The notes under the pieces: generated by a model
The model's input: the letters and a program-made list of their open reading frames with translations, nothing else
Database searches by the model: none
What the model was told of the DNA's origin: nothing
Translations under genes and position numbers: made by a program
Origin: Bacillota bacterium
Lineage (GTDB): Bacteria > Bacillota > Clostridia > Oscillospirales > Ruminococcaceae
Direction: 5' to 3'
DNA: 5,423 bases
Assembly (NCBI GenBank): GCA_023451415.1
Contig: JAEXZK010000260.1
Location: 1 to 5,423 of the forward strand
Shown here: positions 1 through 5,423 of the stretch, one piece after another
Numbering within the stretch: the stretch's first letter is position 1
Layout of the letters: each line of letters starts with the position of its first letter

Positions 1-729
1 GTCATACGCCAGCACAAAGTCCTCAATCATCCCGGTGAGCTCGGCGGAGGGGGCGTCCCCCAGCAGTTTGTCCAGCGCATCCCGGACAATGCCGACGCCG
101 GACCAGAGGATAAAGCAGGCTACCACCACGCCCATCCAGCCGTCCAGGAGGAGGCCGGTGGCCTGGCCTGCCAGGGTGGCGATAAGGACGCCCGAGGTGG
201 CCAGTACATCGGAGAGGCTGTCGGCGGCTGTGGCAGCCATCACCGGGGAGCCGATCCTTTTCCCCAGGTTCCGGTTAAAGGAGAAGAGCCCCAGCTTGAC
301 AAGGATAGAGCCCGCCAGCACCCAGACCATGGCAGTGCTGTACAGCACCGGCTGGGGATGCAGTATCTTGGACACCGAGGTCTTGGCCAGCTCCCCGCCC
401 AGGAGGAGGATCAGGAGGGCCACCGCCATGGAGGCGATATACTCGATCCGGGCATGGCCAAAGGGATGTTCCTTGTCAGCGGGCTTGCCGCTGAGCCGGA
501 AGCTGAGCAGGGAGATCACCGAGCTGCCCGCGTCGGACAGGTTGTTGACGGCGTCGGCGGTGATGGAGACGCTGCGGGCGGCGGTGCCTACGGCAAACTT
601 GCCGCCAAAGAGCAGCAGGTTGGCCACAATGCCGGTAATGCTCCCCAGCTTGCCGTAGCTCTGCCGCACCCGGGGATTCTCCACATCTTTATAATCTTTG
701 ATCAAATGCTCCAGCAGCCACTGGATCAT
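1..729 (-). CDS. Cation diffusion facilitator (CDF) family metal exporter, C-terminus cut by window edge
   Basis: The minus strand reads open from ATG at 727-729 to the left edge, giving 243 residues without a stop. CDF proteins are membrane exporters that swap cytoplasmic divalent metal for protons. Hydrophobic segments fall at about residues 30-50, 54-77, 98-112, 131-150, 163-188 and 193-215, fitting the six-helix CDF core, followed by the start of the cytoplasmic domain (KLLGDAPS at 221-228). Helix 2 carries DAVNNLSD (59-66), the next loop HPFGHARIE (88-96), and helix 5 ADSLSD (169-174). The metal-site quartet therefore reads N62, D66, D170, D174. Asp rather than His at the first helix-5 position is the pattern associated with Mn2+ exporters such as MntE, while Zn/Fe types have HxxxD; Mn2+ specificity is inference. 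The start is supported by GGAAGGGGG at 738-746, eight bases upstream. The missing part should be the rest of the C-terminal dimerisation domain. Family call is firm, substrate is not. Confidence 0.93.
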   Translation of the reverse strand, partial: MIQWLLEHLIKDYKDVENPRVRQSYGKLGSITGIVANLLLFGGKFAVGTAARSVSITADAVNNLSDAGSSVISLLSFRLSGKPADKEHPFGHARIEYIASMAVALLILLLGGELAKTSVSKILHPQPVLYSTAMVWVLAGSILVKLGLFSFNRNLGKRIGSPVMAATAADSLSDVLATSGVLIATLAGQATGLLLDGWMGVVVACFILWSGVGIVRDALDKLLGDAPSAELTGMIEDFVLAYD

Positions 730-746
730 AGCATCCGCCCCCTTCC

Positions 747-779
747 CAGGCAAGCGCCGATTGGCTCAGCCCTTACCTG
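747..779 (-). promoter_or_regulatory. Leader hairpin abutting the CDF ribosome binding site
   Basis: In the minus-strand transcript, CAGGUAAG (779 to 772) can pair with CUUGCCUG (754 to 747) over eight base pairs, one of them a U-G wobble, enclosing a 17-nt loop. The 3' arm ends directly against the purine-rich GGAAGGGGG ribosome binding site (738-746). The loop itself can form a small GGC/GCC hairpin. A role in translation control is inference; the leader does not match the conserved core of the yybP-ykoY manganese riboswitch. Confidence 0.3.
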
Positions 780-796
780 ACGCAAAGTTTCTTGTT

Positions 797-825
797 ATTC
801 TACCGCAATCCGGAATAAAAATCAA
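797..825 (-). promoter_or_regulatory. Sigma-A-type promoter for the CDF gene
   Basis: On the minus strand, TTGATT (820-825, four of six matches to the -35 consensus) is followed after exactly 17 bases by TAGAAT (797-802, five of six matches to the -10 consensus). Transcription would start near 790, leaving an untranslated leader of about 60 nt before the ATG at 729. The region is AT-rich in an otherwise very GC-rich window, which supports the call. Confidence 0.68.
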
Positions 826-876
826 TCAAAACCTGCGGCCCTCTGGAATACTGTCCTGTTTATGGGACCGCGGATG

Positions 877-885
877 TGGTATCAT
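877..885 (+). promoter_or_regulatory. Extended -10 promoter element, probably for rmuC
   Basis: TGGTATCAT is a TGn extension plus TATCAT, matching the -10 consensus at five of six bases. There is no good -35 box at 16-18 bases upstream (about 857-862 reads tgttta), which is common for extended -10 promoters. Transcription would start near 891-893, about 225 nt before the rmuC start codon. The element lies within an 11-base palindrome, GGTAT-C-ATACC (878-888). A second -10-like hexamer, TATACT at 1062-1067, is closer to rmuC but has no -35 partner. Confidence 0.42.
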
Positions 886-891
886 ACCCGC

Positions 892-1117
892 AGAGCGGTT
901 ATGACACCGGCTTATGCCCAACGGCCCGCCGTTCCCCCGGCGGCCGCCAGCGGCCGGCCCCAGCCGCCGGAGCCATGGCCTTATGGCCCAAAGGGGCCGC
1001 CGGAGCAGGCTGCACAGGACATCTGCGCCATTGCAGCCCCCGCCAGGCGGATTGCTCTCTGTATACTGGCGGCATGGCATCCTGTTTCTATTAAATAATC
1101 CATCAGGAGGCGCTTTC
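892..1117 (+). other. GC-rich, hairpin-rich stretch upstream of rmuC; no gene seen
   Basis: This part of the 388-base divergent intergenic region contains no reading frame I believe: those present lack ribosome binding sites and give low-complexity Pro/Arg/Ala-rich peptides. It is full of potential stems: AACGG/CCGTT (920-933), CGGCCG/CGGCCG around CCAG (941-956), GGCCC/GGGCC around AAAG (984-997), GGCTGCA/TGCAGCC (1008-1014 with 1032-1038), and CCGCCAG/CTGGCGG (1040-1046 with 1066-1072). The 11-mer GCCGCCGGAGC occurs twice, at 963-973 and 996-1006. If transcription starts near 892, this would be a structured leader of rmuC; it could also be a separate small RNA. No U-tract terminator is visible within it, and no known riboswitch or T-box could be recognised. 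Confidence 0.4.
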
Positions 1118-2389
1118 ATGGAGACACAAACCATTCTTATCGCCCTGCTGGCGGTATTGGCTGCCGCCGTGGCGGTGCTGGCCGCCGCCGTCATCGTCCT
1201 GGGCGGCCGGATCGCCCGGCTGAGCAACCGGGACGTGCTGCAAAAATGCGACGACCTCCGCCGGGAGATCTCCGACGGCCAGCGGGCCCTGCGCCAGGAG
1301 CTCTCCTCCCAGAACACCGGCTCCATCCGGGCGCTGGGAGAGGTGCTCCAAGGGGGGCAGCAGTCCCTGGAGCACCGCTTCGGAACCTTTGCCCAGGAGC
1401 AGGAACAGAAGCTGGAAAATATCCGGGGCACCATGGAGCGCCGGCTCGCCGCCATCCAGGCGGACAACAACCTCAAGCTGGAGCAGATGCGCCAGGTGGT
1501 GGATGAAAAGCTCCAGAAGACCCTGGAGGAGCGGATGACGCAATCCTTCCAGCTGGTGAGCCAGCGGCTGGAGCAGGTGTACAAGGGCCTGGGGGAGATG
1601 CAGTCCCTGGCCGTGGGGGTGGGGGACCTGAAGAAGGTGCTCTCCAACGTCAAGGCGCGGGGCATCCTGGGGGAGATCCAGCTGGGCGCCATCCTGGAGG
1701 AAATCCTGGCCCCGGAGCAGTACGAGGTCAATGCCGTCACCAAACGGGGGAGCCGCTGCTTTGTGGAATACGCCGTCAAGCTGCCCACCGAGAGCGGGGA
1801 CCCGGTCTATCTGCCCATCGATTCCAAGTTCCCCGCCGACGCCTACCAGCAGCTCCGGGACGCCCAGGACGCCGGGGACCCCGCAGCGGTTCAGGCGACT
1901 GGGGCCGTGCTGGACGCCCGGGTCCGGGCCTTTGCCAAGGATATTCGGGACAAGTACCTGGACCCGCCCAATACCACCGAATTCGGCATCATGTTCCTGC
2001 CCTTTGAGGGGCTGTATGCCGAGGTGGTAAGCAGGGGGCTGGTGGAGGTCCTCCAACGGGATTACCGGATCAACGTGGCCGGCCCCAGCACCATGGCCGC
2101 GCTTCTCAACACCCTTCAGATGGGGTTCCGGGCCTTTGCCATCCAGAAGCGGAGCAGCGAGGTGTGGACGGTGCTGGGAGCGGTCAAGACCGAATTTGGC
2201 AAATTTGCCGGGGCCCTGGAGGCCACCCAGGCCCGCCTGGACCAGGCCAGCAGCGAGCTGGACAAGCTGGTGGGGGTCCGCACCCGGCAGATCCAGCGGC
2301 GGCTGAAGGATATTTCCAGCCTTACCGAAGGGGCCGCCCGGGAGCTGCTGGAGCAGGGAGCCCGAGAGGAGGAAGGGGAAAGCTTGTGA
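1118..2389 (+). CDS. rmuC: DNA recombination protein RmuC
   Basis: A 423-residue protein of the RmuC family, which in E. coli limits inversions at short inverted repeats; the exact biochemical role is not settled. Residues about 5-30 form one hydrophobic membrane segment rich in Ala, Leu and Val. Residues about 35-165 are a charged, heptad-like coiled coil. The conserved RmuC domain spans about 165-400, with RGILGEIQLG (181-190), FVEYAVKLP (215-223), LPIDSKFP (232-239), FLPFEGLYAEV, and NTLQMGFRAFAIQK. E217 with D235-x-K237 fits the (D/E)xK pattern proposed for a PD-(D/E)XK nuclease-like fold, so catalysis is possible but unproven. The reading frame stays open upstream to an ATG at 914, but I choose ATG 1118: AGGAGG lies at 1105-1110 with a seven-base spacer, and the membrane segment starts immediately after. 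Upstream codons give a Pro/Arg-rich peptide foreign to the family. Length is usual for RmuC in Firmicutes. Confidence 0.93.
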   Translation: METQTILIALLAVLAAAVAVLAAAVIVLGGRIARLSNRDVLQKCDDLRREISDGQRALRQELSSQNTGSIRALGEVLQGGQQSLEHRFGTFAQEQEQKLENIRGTMERRLAAIQADNNLKLEQMRQVVDEKLQKTLEERMTQSFQLVSQRLEQVYKGLGEMQSLAVGVGDLKKVLSNVKARGILGEIQLGAILEEILAPEQYEVNAVTKRGSRCFVEYAVKLPTESGDPVYLPIDSKFPADAYQQLRDAQDAGDPAAVQATGAVLDARVRAFAKDIRDKYLDPPNTTEFGIMFLPFEGLYAEVVSRGLVEVLQRDYRINVAGPSTMAALLNTLQMGFRAFAIQKRSSEVWTVLGAVKTEFGKFAGALEATQARLDQASSELDKLVGVRTRQIQRRLKDISSLTEGAARELLEQGAREEEGESL

Positions 2390-2402
2390 TGGGAGATTGC
2401 GT

Positions 2403-2430
2403 CCCCATAAGCTTTGCTTATAGGCCGGGG
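2403..2430 (+). other. Hairpin after rmuC, weak terminator candidate
   Basis: ATAAGC (2407-2412) pairs perfectly with GCTTAT (2416-2421) around a TTT loop, and an outer CCCC (2403-2406) can pair with GGGG (2427-2430) across a five-base bulge. It starts 14 bases after the rmuC stop codon, where a terminator is expected. There is no T-tract on either strand, so intrinsic termination is doubtful. It may protect the mRNA 3' end or mean nothing. Confidence 0.3.
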
Positions 2431-2462
2431 CAGAACTTCATATACTAAAACCGGGCTGGTTT

Positions 2463-2485
2463 GTGGTACAATCGGACTGTACCAC
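2463..2485. repeat. Perfect 8-7-8 inverted repeat over the purA promoter, possible operator
   Basis: GTGGTACA (2463-2470) and TGTACCAC (2478-2485) are exact reverse complements separated by seven bases (ATCGGAC). The left arm contains most of the extended -10 element, and the right arm covers the expected transcription start. Because transcription should begin inside the right arm, the full hairpin would not form in the RNA, so any role is more likely as a protein-binding site on DNA. It does not resemble the Bacillus PurR box. The repressor, if any, is unknown. Confidence 0.5.
2464..2472 (+). promoter_or_regulatory. Extended -10 promoter of purA
   Basis: TGGTACAAT combines a TGn extension with TACAAT, five of six matches to the -10 consensus. 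The -35 position (about 2444-2449, actaaa) is poor but AT-rich. Transcription would start near 2479, giving a leader of about 70 nt to the purA ATG at 2550. No purine riboswitch aptamer fits in that leader. A TATACT hexamer at 2441-2446 is an alternative -10 without a properly spaced -35. Confidence 0.5.
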
Positions 2486-2549
2486 GGGGGAGGCGGAACC
2501 CTTTTTGCGCCCCCCAATTCTTAAACCAGCAGGAAAGAAGGAGTTTTCC

Positions 2550-3827
2550 ATGGTCAAAGCGATCGTAGGCGCCAACTGGGGCGACGAGGGCAAGGGCAAG
2601 ATCACCGACATGCTGGCCCAGGACGCGGACGTCGTGGTCCGTTTCCAGGGGGGCAGCAACGCCGGGCACACCATTGTCAATGAATACGGCAAGTTTGCTC
2701 TCCACCAGCTTCCCTCCGGCGTCTTTAATACCCATATCACCAACATCATCGGCAACGGCGTGGCGCTTTCGGTAGAAAACTTTGTCAAAGAGATGAAGTC
2801 CCTGGAGGACCGGGGCGTCCCTGCCCCCAAGGTCCTTATTTCCGACCGGGCCCAGATGGTCATGCCCTACCACGTCCTCCTGGACGCCTGCGAGGAGGAG
2901 CGGCTGGCCGGGCGGAGCTTTGGCTCCACCAAGTCGGGCATCGCCCCCTTCTATTCCGATAAGGTGGCAAAAATCGGCTTCCAGATCTGTGAGCTGTGGG
3001 ACGAGGAAGCCGACCTCCGGGCCAAGATCCAGCAGGTCATCGACATCAAAAACGCCCTCCTCATCCACCTGTACCGCAAGGAGCCCCTGACGGTGGACGG
3101 GGTGTACGCCAAACTGATGGAATATAAGGAACTGCTGGCGCCCTACGCCGCCGACACCTTCGACTTCCTCCATAACGCCGTCAAGGGCGGCAAGGGCATC
3201 CTTCTGGAGGGCCAGCTGGGCGCCTTGAAGGATACGGACTTCGGCATCTACCCCATGGTCACCTCCTCCAACACCATCGCCGGCTACGGCGCTGTGGGCG
3301 CGGGCCTGCCCCCTCATGAGATCAGCGACGTCATCTGCGTGGTCAAGGCATATTCCAGCGCCGTGGGCGCCGGGGAATTTGTCAGCGAGATCTTTGGCGA
3401 GGAAGCCGACGAGCTGCGCCGCCGGGGCGGCGACGGCGGCGAATATGGCGCCACCACCGGCCGTCCCCGCCGGATGGGCTGGCTGGACCTGGTGGCCAGC
3501 CGCTACGGCTGCCGGGTGCAGGGGGCCACGCAGGTGGCCTTCACCGTCCTGGACGCCCTGGGCTACCTGGACGAGATCCCCGTGTGCGTCGGCTATGAGA
3601 TCGACGGCAAGCGGGTGGACACCTTCCCCAACACCAACCTCCTGAAAAAAGCCAAGCCCATCCTGAAGGTGCTCCCCGGCTGGAAGAGCGATATCCGGGG
3701 CATCCGCCGGTACGGGGAGCTTCCCAAGGCCTGCCGGGACTACATTGAGTTTGCCCAGCAGGAGATCGGTGTGCCTATCACCATGGTTTCCAACGGCCCC
3801 GCCCGGGAGGACATCATCTACCGCTGA
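2550..3827 (+). CDS. purA: Adenylosuccinate synthase PurA
   Basis: PurA joins IMP and aspartate using GTP to make adenylosuccinate, the committed step toward AMP, in the cytoplasm. The protein has 425 residues, close to the usual 425-430. The N-terminus has the GTP loop GDEGKGK (11-17) with the catalytic Asp at D12 and the catalytic His at H40 in NAGHT (37-41). Further conserved blocks are GSTKSGIAPFYSDK (125-138), IYPMVTSSNT, VKAYSSAVGAGEF, and GEYGATTGRPRRMGW. Several positions differ from the E. coli type: GTTGRGIGP is GSTKSGIAP, the IMP-contacting Arg143 equivalent is K141, EGAQG is EGQLG (220-224), and the guanine-recognition TKLD is TVLD (332-335). I recall the same changes in clostridial homologues, so they look like a clade trait rather than decay. 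Retention of D12 argues against the phage PurZ-type enzyme. The start is set by AAGGAG at 2538-2543, six bases before the ATG; an in-frame extension upstream overlaps the promoter and is rejected. The aldolase gene follows after 130 bases. Confidence 0.95.
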   Translation: MVKAIVGANWGDEGKGKITDMLAQDADVVVRFQGGSNAGHTIVNEYGKFALHQLPSGVFNTHITNIIGNGVALSVENFVKEMKSLEDRGVPAPKVLISDRAQMVMPYHVLLDACEEERLAGRSFGSTKSGIAPFYSDKVAKIGFQICELWDEEADLRAKIQQVIDIKNALLIHLYRKEPLTVDGVYAKLMEYKELLAPYAADTFDFLHNAVKGGKGILLEGQLGALKDTDFGIYPMVTSSNTIAGYGAVGAGLPPHEISDVICVVKAYSSAVGAGEFVSEIFGEEADELRRRGGDGGEYGATTGRPRRMGWLDLVASRYGCRVQGATQVAFTVLDALGYLDEIPVCVGYEIDGKRVDTFPNTNLLKKAKPILKVLPGWKSDIRGIRRYGELPKACRDYIEFAQQEIGVPITMVSNGPAREDIIYR

Positions 3828-3957
3828 AACCCCTCCCCGCCTGACGCCGGCAGCCTGTTTTTGCGCCCATGGGGCTTTGACGTATCGTTCCCGGCTGCCC
3901 TGCGGGGGCTGGATTCACATTTGTGCAGCCCAATATCACAAAAGGAGTTTTCCCATC

Positions 3958-4713
3958 ATGACAGTCAGAGAAAAACTTGCCGCAGGCCAGAAGGCTGCGG
4001 GCACAATGCTTCGCCTCCTCCGCAACCCCGCCGGGGTGGTCCTGGCCGCCGACGCGGGCCTGGATTTCGTCATGTTCGACTGCGAACACAGCTGCTACAG
4101 CATGGAGACCCTCCACGATATGTTCGTCACCTGCCGCCTGGCCGGGATGGAGGGCTTTGTCCGGGTCCCCGAGGGCACCAAGGATTGGATCTCCCGCGTC
4201 CTGGACCAGGGGGCCCTGGGTGTGATGGTCCCCATGATCGAAACCGCGGAGCAGGCCGAAAACCTGGTCCATTACGCCAAGTACCAGCCCATCGGGGGAC
4301 GCGGCTACTCCAGCATGGTGGCCCACACCCTCTACCGTCCCGGGGAGCACACCAAGGTCATGGAGGACCTGAACCGCCGCACCACGGTTATCGCCCAGAT
4401 CGAGACCCTGCCTGCGGTGGAAAATTGTGAGGCCATCGCCGCCGTGGAGGGGATAGACGCCCTGCTCATCGGGCCCAACGACCTGTCCCTCTCCCTGGGC
4501 ATCCCCGGCCAGCTGACCCACCCCGACGAGCTGGCCGCCATCGCCCGGGTGGCCGCAGCCTGCAAGCAGGCGGGCAAAGCCTTTGGCATGCACGCCGGCG
4601 GCAAGCTGCTGGAGATGTTCCGGGATGACGTCACCCTGGCCATGACCGGCACCGATACCGACATCCTGGCGGCGGGCTTCCGCCAGCTGAAGGAGACCTG
4701 CGGCAAGCTTTGA
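3958..4713 (+). CDS. HpcH/HpaI family class II aldolase
   Basis: A 251-residue protein of the HpcH/HpaI family, metal-dependent aldolases with a TIM-barrel fold that cleave 4-hydroxy-2-oxo acids to pyruvate or a related oxo acid plus an aldehyde. Expected active-site residues are present: H44 in FDCEHS (40-45), R69 in FVRVP (67-71), and the metal ligands E149 in QIETLP (147-152) and D175 in IGPNDLS (171-177). These agree closely with His45, Arg70, Glu149 and Asp175 of E. coli HpaI. GGRGYSS (113-119) corresponds to the phosphate/carboxylate-loop region. The substrate cannot be told: 2-keto-3-deoxy-L-rhamnonate, 2-keto-3-deoxyglucarate and dihydroxyhept-enedioate aldolases all share these motifs, and no sugar-acid or aromatic catabolism gene is nearby. 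The start has AAAGGAG at 3941-3947, ten bases upstream. The reading frame extends further upstream, but that part overlaps purA. The 130-base gap from purA shows no clear terminator or complete promoter (TTGACG at 3877-3882 lacks a -10), so cotranscription is plausible. Confidence 0.9.
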   Translation: MTVREKLAAGQKAAGTMLRLLRNPAGVVLAADAGLDFVMFDCEHSCYSMETLHDMFVTCRLAGMEGFVRVPEGTKDWISRVLDQGALGVMVPMIETAEQAENLVHYAKYQPIGGRGYSSMVAHTLYRPGEHTKVMEDLNRRTTVIAQIETLPAVENCEAIAAVEGIDALLIGPNDLSLSLGIPGQLTHPDELAAIARVAAACKQAGKAFGMHAGGKLLEMFRDDVTLAMTGTDTDILAAGFRQLKETCGKL

Positions 4714-4725
4714 CCACCCGGCAAA

Positions 4726-4763
4726 AAGGCCCGGAAGGAATTCCTTCCGGGCCTTGCTTTTTT
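4726..4763. terminator. Intrinsic terminator, apparently bidirectional
   Basis: A perfect 13-bp stem, AAGGCCCGGAAGG (4726-4738) with CCTTCCGGGCCTT (4743-4755), closes an AATT loop. On the plus strand it is followed by GC and six T (4758-4763), ending the aldolase transcript. On the minus strand the A-run at 4723-4727 supplies a T-tract, so the same hairpin can end the converging glycosyltransferase transcript. It starts 12 bases after the aldolase stop and directly follows the glycosyltransferase stop codon. Confidence 0.93.
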
Positions 4764-5423
4764 ATGATTCCAGCCGGGCGGCAGCCTCCTGATAAAAGAC
4801 GCCGATCTCGCTGCGGTATTTTTCCTGCCAGGGCTTGTTTTTGCCGCAGTAATGGATGATGACGCTGTTCTCCCGTATCCACTCCAGGTCCATTTTGCCC
4901 AGTGTGCCCGCCTTGACCGTGCCGTAATACCGGGCGTCATAGTTGTAGACCATGGGGTCCAGAAGGATCGTCCTGTCCCAGTACAGGGCGTTAAGGACAT
5001 CCTGATCGGGGAGGACCAGCTTGTCCCGTTCCTCCCGGATGAAATCGAGGACCGCCCCCGGGTCCTGTTCCCGGCGCAGCTGGGCCAGATTCATCAGCAG
5101 CACGCCGGAATTGAAGTATTCGCTGCCCTCGGGCATCCCCAGCCTGTGCCGGTACTCCACCTGGGTCAGGGGGTTAAAAGCCCGGGCAGCGGCGAAGAAG
5201 CTGCTGCCCATGGCCAGGTCGTACAGCCCGTCCAAAGGAAGGTTGACCACCATGTCCGGGTCCAGATAAAGGGCGCGGTCCAGGCTTTGGGGCAGGAGAC
5301 GGGCGGAAAATATCCGGTAATACATTTCCTTGGGGAAGTGGAACAGCACCGGCGCATCATCCAGAAAGTCGGCGGGCACCGGCACCGGCGTCACCCGCAG
5401 GCGGCTGTCCGGCACCCTGCGGG
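4762..5423 (-). CDS. Glycosyltransferase family 8 protein, N-terminus cut by window edge
   Basis: The minus strand is open from the right edge to a TAA at 4762-4764, giving 219 visible residues. Family 8 glycosyltransferases are retaining enzymes using UDP-sugars and a divalent metal; bacterial members build lipopolysaccharide, capsule, glycoprotein or other surface glycans. Visible landmarks in order are KEMYYRIFSARLLP, the metal-binding DxD in LYLDPDMVV (DPD at 5254-5262), YFNSGVLLMNL, LPDQDVLNALY, YNYDARYY, and the C-terminal HYCGKNKPW (4828-4854), matching the family HxxGxxKPW metal and phosphate motif. The catalytic set therefore looks complete. A GTG at 5413-5415 could be read as a start, but the frame continues upstream and the usual N-terminal nucleotide-binding strand (about 60-90 residues) is missing, so the gene is simply cut by the window. 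No signal peptide or membrane segment is seen in the visible part. It converges on the aldolase gene and shares its terminator. Donor and acceptor sugars cannot be assigned. Confidence 0.92.
   Translation of the reverse strand, partial: RRVPDSRLRVTPVPVPADFLDDAPVLFHFPKEMYYRIFSARLLPQSLDRALYLDPDMVVNLPLDGLYDLAMGSSFFAAARAFNPLTQVEYRHRLGMPEGSEYFNSGVLLMNLAQLRREQDPGAVLDFIREERDKLVLPDQDVLNALYWDRTILLDPMVYNYDARYYGTVKAGTLGKMDLEWIRENSVIIHYCGKNKPWQEKYRSEIGVFYQEAAARLES

Noticed and set aside
35..658. Plus-strand frame of 207 codons across the left part
   Set aside because: The minus strand encodes a clear CDF transporter here; the plus-strand peptide is a Ser/Pro/Arg-rich shadow.
864..873. GGGACCGCGG, similar to the end of a T-box antiterminator motif
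   Set aside because: The full T-box motif, specifier stem and following terminator are absent, and the match lies upstream of the likely transcription start.
914..1117. N-terminal extension of rmuC from ATG 914
   Set aside because: No ribosome binding site before 914, low-complexity Pro/Arg peptide, and a strong AGGAGG exactly before ATG 1118 followed by the membrane segment.
826..1788. Long open frame on the minus strand, 320 codons, overlapping rmuC
   Set aside because: It lies antisense to a clear rmuC gene, has a Ser/Arg-rich composition typical of shadow frames in GC-rich DNA, and shows no recognisable domain or ribosome binding site.
1103..2056. Second long minus-strand frame, 317 codons, antisense to rmuC
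   Set aside because: Leu/Gly/His-rich shadow frame generated by the codon bias of rmuC; no family resemblance.
2480..2549. Possible purine riboswitch in the purA leader
   Set aside because: About 70 nt with only a weak G-run/C-run pairing (around 2486-2516); the conserved three-way junction core is not present and no terminator follows.
2445..3317. Minus-strand frame of 290 codons antisense to purA
   Set aside because: Composition mirrors the purA codons and no domain is recognisable; purA itself is unambiguous.
2550..3827. Phage-type PurZ (aminoadenylosuccinate synthase)
   Set aside because: The catalytic Asp of GDEGKGK (D12) is retained, whereas PurZ enzymes lose it; no phage genes surround it.
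3814..4593. Minus-strand frame of 259 codons antisense to the aldolase
   Set aside because: Gly/His/Val-rich shadow of a well-supported aldolase gene.
1..5423. Mobile element, CRISPR array, tRNA or defence system
   Set aside because: No transposase or integrase domain, no spaced direct repeats, no cloverleaf-like sequence and no defence-related domain was found on either strand.

Overview
The window looks like ordinary chromosomal sequence from a GC-rich member of the Clostridia, probably a gut Oscillospiraceae/Ruminococcaceae-type bacterium. The basis is strong AGGAGG-type ribosome binding sites, extended -10 promoters, GC-rich codon use, and a PurA of the divergent type I recall from clostridia. 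The taxonomic call is inference; there is no rRNA or other marker here.

Layout. Positions 1-729 (minus strand) hold the N-terminal 243 residues of a cation diffusion facilitator (CDF) metal exporter that runs off the left edge. It has a good sigma-A-like promoter at 797-825 and a hairpin next to its ribosome binding site. Positions 730-1117 are a 388-base divergent intergenic region with no convincing gene. It holds the CDF promoter, a plus-strand extended -10 element at 877-885, and a GC-rich, hairpin-rich stretch that would be a leader of about 225 nt in front of rmuC. Three plus-strand genes follow: rmuC (1118-2389, membrane-anchored coiled-coil protein with a nuclease-like domain), purA (2550-3827, adenylosuccinate synthase) and an HpcH/HpaI-family class II aldolase (3958-4713). 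A perfect stem-loop terminator at 4726-4763 separates the aldolase from a converging minus-strand family 8 glycosyltransferase (4762-5423), whose N-terminus lies beyond the right edge.

How the genes relate. I see no single pathway joining them. purA makes the AMP precursor adenylosuccinate; rmuC is linked to genome stability; the aldolase cleaves or forms 2-oxo acids; the CDF protein exports divalent metal, with Mn2+ favoured by its site residues; the glycosyltransferase builds a surface or storage glycan. purA has its own candidate promoter, overlapped by a perfect inverted repeat. The aldolase has no clear promoter and may be read through from purA.

I found no CRISPR array, tRNA, rRNA, insertion sequence, phage gene or defence island, and no clear previously undescribed system. 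The points most worth a second look are the inverted repeat over the purA promoter, the substituted active-site positions of PurA, the structured region before rmuC, and the metal-site residues of the CDF protein.
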